NCBI GenBank assembly: GCA_012799545.1
Contig: JAAZLA010000212.1
Span: forward strand, 1-9,666
Length of the DNA: 9,666 bases
Reading direction: 5' to 3'
DNA from: Treponema sp.
Lineage (GTDB): Bacteria > Spirochaetota > Spirochaetia > Treponematales > Treponemataceae
Part shown: piece after piece, positions 1 through 7,000 of the stretch
Layout of the letters: each line of letters opens with the position of its first letter
How positions within the stretch are numbered: position 1 is the stretch's first letter
Program-made: the position numbers and the translations under genes
The notes under the pieces: model-generated
The model's input: the letters and a program-made list of their open reading frames with translations, nothing else
Told to the model about the DNA's origin: nothing
Databases searched by the model: none

Positions 1-898
1 TCAAACCAAAAAGAAAGGCTTCTGTGCCAATATCTTTTAAAGCGATTCCAGCAGTCGGTGTTAAAAATTGTTTTGGCAAAAAGCTTTCTTCTCCGAGATA
101 AGATAAAAACCCAACAACGCCGACACGATAATACAAATACTTTGCTAGTTTTGGAAAGGCGAAATTTAGATTCACTTCTGCTTTGGCAGGCAAAAATTCT
201 AAATCAGAAAAAGACGACAATGCCATAGCTGCAAAAGCATCAATACCGGCATGAATTACTTCACTTCTGTAGAACACATTACCGAGCACTGAAATGCCAT
301 AAAAACCTTCAACTTGTGGGATATCGATAATAGCTGAAAAACTTGCTAAACCAAGCCCCAAGCCCCATGTTACCGTTTGAAAATAATCATCTACATCTTG
401 GTCTAAATATACACGTTGCCCACTAGCTGTATTTGTTATGGTCTGGTACTCTCTCTGTATTTTTTCGGTATCTTTTTTTATTGTTTCAGCTTGTTTTATC
501 GATTCTATCTGAGCTTTTTCTTTTTCTATACGCTCTCTTTCTTCTTTTTCTCGCTTTGTTCGTTCTATAGATGTATATAAGGAAACAGCTTCAAAGTTAT
601 CTAAATTATTGTCAATGACAATATAGCATAAATCCATTGCTAAATCTAAATCATTCACCACAAGCTGCTCACGTGCCTTCATAAGAATATAATTCTCCAA
701 TTTACCATAATCGCGCGAATGCTTGTTATTTATTAGAATACGATTTATCGCCGAAACATTTTTTATTTCAACATAATCATTTACTTGAGAATACATATAA
801 AGTAAAAAAGTGTCTTGTGCAAAACCATTAAAAAAATACACAGAAAGAAAAAGCACTATACATACAATTTTTTTCTTAAATAATAGAACATTGTTCAT
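1..898 (-). CDS. Exported envelope protein with coiled coil and barrel-like C-terminus, 3' end outside window
   Basis: I do not recognise this gene. It starts at the ATG at 898 and stays open for 299 codons to the window edge, so its C-terminus is missing. Residues 1-28 look like a signal peptide: KKK at 8-10, a hydrophobic core at about 11-23, and probable cleavage near FAQ (26-28). No lipobox cysteine follows, so it is probably not a lipoprotein. Residues 30-110 look helical, and 64-112 resemble one TPR-like helical pair. Residues 110-152 are very rich in Glu, Lys and Arg and probably form a coiled coil. From about 172 onward, glycine and aromatic residues alternate in strand-like stretches (GLGLGLASF, YYRVGVVGFL), as in a small outer-membrane beta-barrel. 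A periplasmic or outer-membrane location is inferred. A good Shine-Dalgarno and a promoter precede it. It follows the glucan synthase gene by 153 bases on the same strand but probably has its own transcript. Confidence 0.75.
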   Translation of the reverse strand, partial: MNNVLLFKKKIVCIVLFLSVYFFNGFAQDTFLLYMYSQVNDYVEIKNVSAINRILINNKHSRDYGKLENYILMKAREQLVVNDLDLAMDLCYIVIDNNLDNFEAVSLYTSIERTKREKEERERIEKEKAQIESIKQAETIKKDTEKIQREYQTITNTASGQRVYLDQDVDDYFQTVTWGLGLGLASFSAIIDIPQVEGFYGISVLGNVFYRSEVIHAGIDAFAAMALSSFSDLEFLPAKAEVNLNFAFPKLAKYLYYRVGVVGFLSYLGEESFLPKQFLTPTAGIALKDIGTEAFLFGL

Positions 899-903
899 GA
901 AAA

Positions 904-910
904 CCCCTTT
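904..910 (-). promoter_or_regulatory. Ribosome binding site of the envelope protein gene
   Basis: On the minus strand this reads AAAGGGG and ends 5 bases before the ATG at 898. The match to the anti-Shine-Dalgarno is moderate but the spacing is normal, and it supports 898 as the start of an otherwise unrecognised protein. Confidence 0.7.
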
Positions 911-936
911 CTCTTTTATCACTAAACACTCTAAAC

Positions 937-965
937 AGTATAATGCATTATCGGTATAATGTACA
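937..965 (-). promoter_or_regulatory. Sigma-70-type promoter of the envelope protein gene
   Basis: On the minus strand TGTACA (965-960) is a -35 element with 4 of 6 consensus matches, and TATACT (942-937) is a -10 element with 5 of 6. They are separated by exactly 17 bases. Transcription would start near 930, giving a leader of about 30 bases. The spacer is filled by repeated half-sites (938-961), so the promoter may be controlled by a repressor. AT-rich sequence gives chance matches, hence moderate confidence. Confidence 0.55.
938..961. repeat. Three abutting 8-base half-sites, possible operator
   Basis: On the plus strand, GTATAATG occurs at 938-945 and again at 954-961. Between them sits CATTATCG (946-953), whose CATTAT is the inverse of ATAATG. 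This makes a perfect 12-base palindrome at 940-951 and a second inverted repeat at 946-961 with a 4-base gap. The array lies between the -35 and -10 of the envelope gene promoter and touches both. The ATAAT/ATTAT composition recalls Fur/PerR-type boxes, but the match is loose and the regulator is unknown. Confidence 0.5.
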
Positions 966-1016
966 TTCTTTTTAATACCAGATAGATAAATAACAAACTC
1001 TAAAACAAGTGGATGC

Positions 1017-1042
1017 AAAAAAACATAGCTAGGCAAAGCCCA
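1017..1042 (-). terminator. Weak terminator-like hairpin after the glucan synthase gene
   Basis: Ten bases past the stop codon, the minus strand can fold TGGGC-TTT-GCCTA (1042-1030) into a 5-base stem with one G-T pair and a 3-base loop. A run of seven T follows at 1023-1017, after a 6-base gap. The stem is short and the T run is displaced, so this would be a poor intrinsic terminator. Read-through into the envelope protein gene is possible. Confidence 0.3.
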
Positions 1043-1051
1043 TGGCACTAC

Positions 1052-4000
1052 CTACTCTACTGTTTTTATTATTAGTTTTATTCTATGTTCTTTTTTATCG
1101 TCAACAAGGGCTACTCTGTTGCCTTCTAGTTCTTTTCCATCAAGGCTTAGACTTCGTTCTTCTTCTTTTACAGTCTTGTCCGCATTGCTCTTTTGTACAA
1201 CTTCTATTTTGTATAGGCTCTTCCCAAAGCGATACTTAACTTCAAAACCTGGCCAGTGTCTTGGTATAGAAGGCTCGATAATAAGTTCGTCCCTTTCTCT
1301 TTGTATACCTAAAAGCTGTTCTATTCCTATTTGATACATCCAAGCAGCAGAGCCGGTATACCATGTCCAGCCTCCTCGTCCAAGGTGTGGATGGGCGCCA
1401 TATACATCTGCTGAAAGCACATAGGGTTCTACACGATAGAGTTTTGCATCTGCCTTTTGTCTTGCATGGTTTATAGGATTTATCATATTGAATAATTCAA
1501 AGGCTCTATCCCCCTTGCCGATTTTTGCAAGTGCCCAAAGTGCCCATAAAACACCGTGTGTATATTGTCCACCATTTTCTCGAATTCCAGGAGGATAGGC
1601 CATGATATAGCCTGGATCATTTTTGCTATTATTGAAGGGAGGGCGGAGTAAAAGAAGTATTTTCTCTTCGTTGAGAACGAGTTCTTTATCAAGGGAAGCC
1701 ATTGCCATTTCTGCCCGTTCTTTTTCTGCAGCTCCAGAAATAATAGCCCAAGATTGGCTTATAGAATCAATGCGGCATTCTTCATTTTCGCTAGAACCGA
1801 GTGGGTCGCCGTTATCAAAATACGCTCTTCTATACCAAGCACCATCCCAGGCATGTGTTTCTATAGCCTTCGTATACTCTTTTGCCATAGATTTAAACTT
1901 CTCAGCTTCTTCACTATCATTTTTTTCAAGACAAACTTCTGCAAAATTCTTCAAGCAAGCGATGAGAAAAAAGCCCATCCAAATGCTTTCACCCTTGCCA
2001 TCTTTTCCAACGCGATTCATGCCGTCGTTCCAATCTCCTCCACCCATGAGGGGAAGCCCTTTTGCGCTTTTTGTTGCACCCTTTCGTATCGCTCGTAAAC
2101 AGTGCTCATAAAGTGAGGCCGACTCATCGCCATGGGCAAAGACATTAAAACGCTCATGCTCATTCTCTTCTAAAAGACTTGCATGTAAAAAAGGAATTTC
2201 TTCATCCAATATAGACATGTCTCCTGTTACAGAAATATAGCGGGCGGTCACAAAAGGCAACCACAAGAGATTGTCAACAATGCGGCTTCTAATGCCACGT
2301 GTTGTGGGTGGATGCCACCAATGAAGCACATCACCTTCTTCAAATTGCGAAGCGGCAGATCGAAGAATATGTTCGCGGGCTATGTCAGGACTGCTATGTA
2401 AAAAAGCCATACTATCCTGCAATTGATCTCGATAGCCATAGGCACCGCTCGATTGATAAAAGGCTGTCCTCCCCCACATTCTACAAGACAGTGATTGATA
2501 TAAAAGCCAGGTATTGAGCATTATGTCCATCGTTTTTTCGGGAGTCTTTACTTCAATTGTACCAAGTATTTCTTCCCATTTTTTTATGCTTCTACGATAG
2601 GCTTTTTCAATATTTTGAATATCTTGAAACTCTTGTATAAGCTCGATGGCATTGTCTCTATCTTCTCCCTGCCCAAGTAAAAATGTTACTTCCTTTGTTT
2701 CACCTGGAGCAAGCCAAATAAGGTTTTGTACTACAGCACAAGGATCAAAGCCTGGGCTTACATTTCCCGTAAGACCAAGCCTACTCAATGCAGAAGGTTC
2801 CTCGTAGCTTTTTCGTGCTCCCAAAAACTCAAGTCGATCACTGGTAACCCAGTTCAATTCACGAGTAGAGGCTAAAAAAGCAACTCGAGATGCAAATTGC
2901 ACATTATAGGGGTTTTGCACGAGAAGGGCTGAATGCTTTGAGTCAAACTCAGGTATTATATAGGCTGCATGTTTTTCTCGTAAATCTCCTAAAACCCACT
3001 CTGCATAATACGAAACAGTAATTCTTCGCGTCTCTTCGGTTTTATTGCTTATTTGCAGTTGGACCATTTTTATAGGTTTTTCCACATCGGCAAAAAGCCT
3101 TAGCTTTTGCACTATGCCATAGCTACTATGTTCAAAGATACTCGCTCCGGGCTTGTGTCTTATAAGATACGGTGCACCGTCTCGTTTTGGTCCCGGAGTT
3201 GGACTCCAGATTTGTCCCGTATCCTCATCTCGTAAATAAAGAGCCTCGGATGGAGAATCTAAAACTGGGTCATTATGCCAGGTGGTAAGCCTATTTTCGC
3301 CCGAATTGAGCGCCCAGGTTGTTCCCAAACCACGCTCAGAAACAAGAAAGCCAAAATCTTTATTGGCGATCACATTTATCCACGGAGCTGGTGTTTGCTC
3401 ATATCCCTCAAGATAGATAGAATAGGCTCTACCATCTGAGCTAAAACCACCATAACCATTGTCAAAGGCTAAGTTTTCAGGGCGAGAAATAAGATGCCCT
3501 CCTTCTTTAAGCCAGTAGGGTGGTTTAACTGCAACAAATCGAGGCAGACGCATTGTTTCTAAAGCAAATTTTTCGAGTTGTTTTTCAAGTGAACCTTCTT
3601 CCCCTTCCAAAATCAGTCGAGCAGAAGCATAGAGAAGGAGTTTCTCATCCTCATTCATCTGATCTTCACGAAGGATGAAAATACCACCTCGCTGATTTAT
3701 CATACCTTCATTGCCGCTTTGATTCACTAAGCGATATATGCTATTTGAAAGTTCCTGTTCATACACAGAAATCCTTTGATTAAGGATAACAAAATCTACC
3801 TTTACACCGCGCCTTCGCCAGAAGGAATGCGATTTCAAAAGCTCTTGCAATAATTCTGTCCCGTTTTTTGAAAGTTTCAAGACGAGGATAGGATAATCAC
3901 CAGATATCGCAAAGGGCCATAAACCTGCTTGTCCAAGTTTATTTTTTCTGAGAATCTGAGCATTTGCTCTCATTGCTTGTGAAGGATAAAGCAGAGCAGA

Positions 4001-7000
4001 AAGCATTTTTGCATTTAACTGGTAGTTTTCTATGGATAGTTCAAAACGCTCTATCTCTTCTTCTGCATAGAGGCTAAGCATTTCTCTTGATTTTTCTATA
4101 CCGTACCACTGCTGAAAACGGCTTGCAAGACGAAGCGCTTCTTTTTTCGTTTCTGCAACTAAACTTATAAAAGCAATTTTCTTTGTTTCATAGGGCTTTA
4201 ATGTTAGCTTCGTTTGCAAGGCATAAATGGGATCTAAACTAAAACCCAAAGTCTTTGTAAGTTTTTCTTCATCTTGAAGGGCATGAGGATTTTGAATACT
4301 TCCACCACGACCCAAAAAAACACTTCTATCTGTTTCATAACTATGCACTGAAAAATCATCTTTTTCTCCTTGAACAAGATGTATAAAATAAAGTGTTTTT
4401 TCGTCCTTTGAGCGAGGCCGTCTTTTTATAAGCAAGGCATTATAGTCTTCTATGTATTCACTTTCTATAAATAATTTATTAAAAGCAGGATGGCGACTGT
4501 CAGCTTCTTGGCTTGTAAGTATAACTTCGCCATAACTCGTAAGCGAAAGATTTCGTCTTTCATTATTTGCATTTGTTAGCTCCATATACCGCAACTCAGC
4601 ATCCGCATCTTGAAAAACCGCAACTTCCATTTTTGTATGCACTTCATTTAAGTTTTCTTCAAAGACCGCCTTATGAGGATAGAACGAAACCTGAGACTTT
4701 TCAATATTTCCTCCCATAGGTTGGGCTGTTGGAGACCAGAGTTTATTGCTATCCAAATCTTTTAGATATATCCATGAACCATGATTGTCAAGACTCGCAT
4801 CGCCACGCCATCGTGTGAGGTCTGTACCCTTCCACCGACTAAAACCTGCCCCAGAAGCACTTATCATGAGAGTGTAATTTCCGTTGGTAAGCATATTCAG
4901 CTGCGGCTGGCGAAGAGAGGAAATAATAGGCCAGGATTCCATTGGGATAATAGATTTAATAGGATGCACAAGCCCAAGACTTTGCGGATGTGGATGTTCA
5001 ACACGCGCAGATTTCGGATTTTGTTCCTGTAGTAAGAACTCAAGGCTTTTAATTCGCGGATCAGCATGAAACCGTGCGATATGTTTATTATTGTTAAAAT
5101 AATTTGAAAGCGCTAATAAAATCATGCCTTGATGATGCGCCATATAAGTTTTAACTAAGGCAAAGTTCTGCCCTGGTTGTAAACGCCGTTTTGTAAAATC
5201 GAGGGATTCAATAAGCCCGTAAAACCCCCAAGCCTCTTTCTTTTTTAGCTGCATAAGGTTTTGCAAAACAGCCTTCGGAGCAATTGGGAGCGCCAAAATA
5301 CTTGCATAGGGGGCAATAACATGATCCTCCCCAAGCCCCCGTTTATAGCCAAGACCAGGAACACCAAAGGCCCTGTACTGATACACTCCCGATGCATCAA
5401 AATGATAGTAGCTAGATTCCGAAATACCCCAGGGCGTTCCTTTTTCTTTCCCATAGGCAATTTGTTTTTCAACGGCAAGCGTACAACTTTGCGAAAGAAG
5501 GGAATTTTCATATGTTTTCATAAATAGTAGAGGCATGAGATATTCAAACATAGTTGCACTCCATGAAAGGAGAAGCTGTTTTCCTGCATGCTTTGTTAGG
5601 GGACGTGCCATATGGAGCCAATGACTACTCGGCACATCACCCTTACCTATCGCAACAATACTTGCAATGCGCGCTTCAGAGGCAAGCAAGTCGTAATAAT
5701 TTTCATCCATTTGTCCAGAATCAAGATTATAGCCAATATGAAAAACCTTTCGCTGCGTATTGAATAAAAAGCTAAAATCCATTTCTCGCACCAAAAGATC
5801 AGCCGTTTTTGAAAACTCGCTAAAATCTGAAATGAGACTTCTAGAAGCAATATGGCTTTCTTGTATTTTTTCTCGTAGATTTTCAAACCAACTTACAAAA
5901 ATCTCTGTCTTAACAAGTGGCATTAAATCATCAAGAATAATAAGCGCATTTACGGTTATTTTTGGAATTGCTTCAAAAGGAGGATTGAAAACCAGCGTTT
6001 TTTCAAGACGCAACCATAGATCAGAAATTTCATTGTTGGAAAGAACCGCTTCCAATTCTTCAGGAATATCTGCAAAGGCAAAAGTCCACGGAATATAGCG
6101 CTCTATATCAAGCTGTACATTTCGCATATGACGCAAACAACGATCCACCCATGTAGAAAGGCTTTGCAAAAGATTTGTATCTATTTCTTGACGAGATTTG
6201 TGTATGAGCTTTTCAAGCCCTTCCTCAAGTTTCTTGGGCTCATCGACGAGTAATTTTTTTAACTGCACGGGAAAATCACTGTCTTCCTCATCAATGGCTT
6301 GAATGTTTTTCATCAAAGCAAGAAGGTTTTTTTCTAAATCTTCGCTTTTTTTTGGAAGAGAAAGACTTCGAGAAAAATCAAAAAGCAAATCAAGGCTGTC
6401 CAAAAGCCCCGCAAGACGAATGACTGGTTTTTGTAAAACATCTTTTGGCGCTTGCGCAGCGATCATAATGCTTGCGGCCAAATTCCCACTGTCAACGCTT
6501 GAAACATAGCGCGGATTCAATGGCGACAAAGATTTTGTATCATACCAGTTAAGAAAATGCCCTCTGTAACGCTCTAAGCCCTTCATGCCGTCAAAACAGT
6601 TTTGTAATCGCGTATACAATTCAAGGTGGCCAAAATAGGCAAAATCAAAAGCAGATAGGCTTGATAAAAGCAAAAGCCCTATATTTGTCGGTGAAGTTCG
6701 ATGAGCAACGATACCCCGTGGCGATTCCTGATAATGATCAGGTGGAAGCCAGTTATCTTCTGGCCCAACAAAATGTTCAAAAAAGAGCCAGGTATTTCGT
6801 GAAAGACGGCGCAAAAGCCTATCTTGATTTTCTGTAAGTTTTTCTGTTTTGTGTTCTTGCGCCTTACCTATTCGTATTGCTATAAAAGGTGCAAAAAACC
6901 AAAGCAAAACAAAGGGGAGAAGATAAAAAATCTGTGTAGGTGCAAAAAAGAAAGCGACAAAAAAAACAAGGAGGCTAAACACTTGTGTGGGAAAAAACAC

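Noticed and set aside
1..3. TGA on the minus strand at the very edge of the window, a possible stop for the envelope protein gene
   Set aside because: It is out of frame with the ATG at 898 (898 bases is 299 codons plus one base). It would be the stop only if there were a frameshift, and nothing in the translation suggests one.
922..937. CTAAACA repeated with a 9-base period (922-928 and 931-937)
   Set aside because: Only two copies of a short AT-rich heptamer next to the -10 element; likely chance.
1042..1239. Plus-strand open frame of 65 codons encoding a very hydrophobic peptide just inside the 3' end of the synthase gene
   Set aside because: It is the antisense of the charged C-terminal tail, has no Shine-Dalgarno sequence, and its leucine/phenylalanine richness comes from lysine and glutamate codons on the other strand.
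1623..2111. Longest plus-strand open frame, 162 codons, inside the synthase gene
   Set aside because: It is fully antisense to the GH94 domain, which carries clear conserved motifs. Its serine/arginine-rich, low-complexity composition is typical of a shadow frame and no ribosome binding site is evident.
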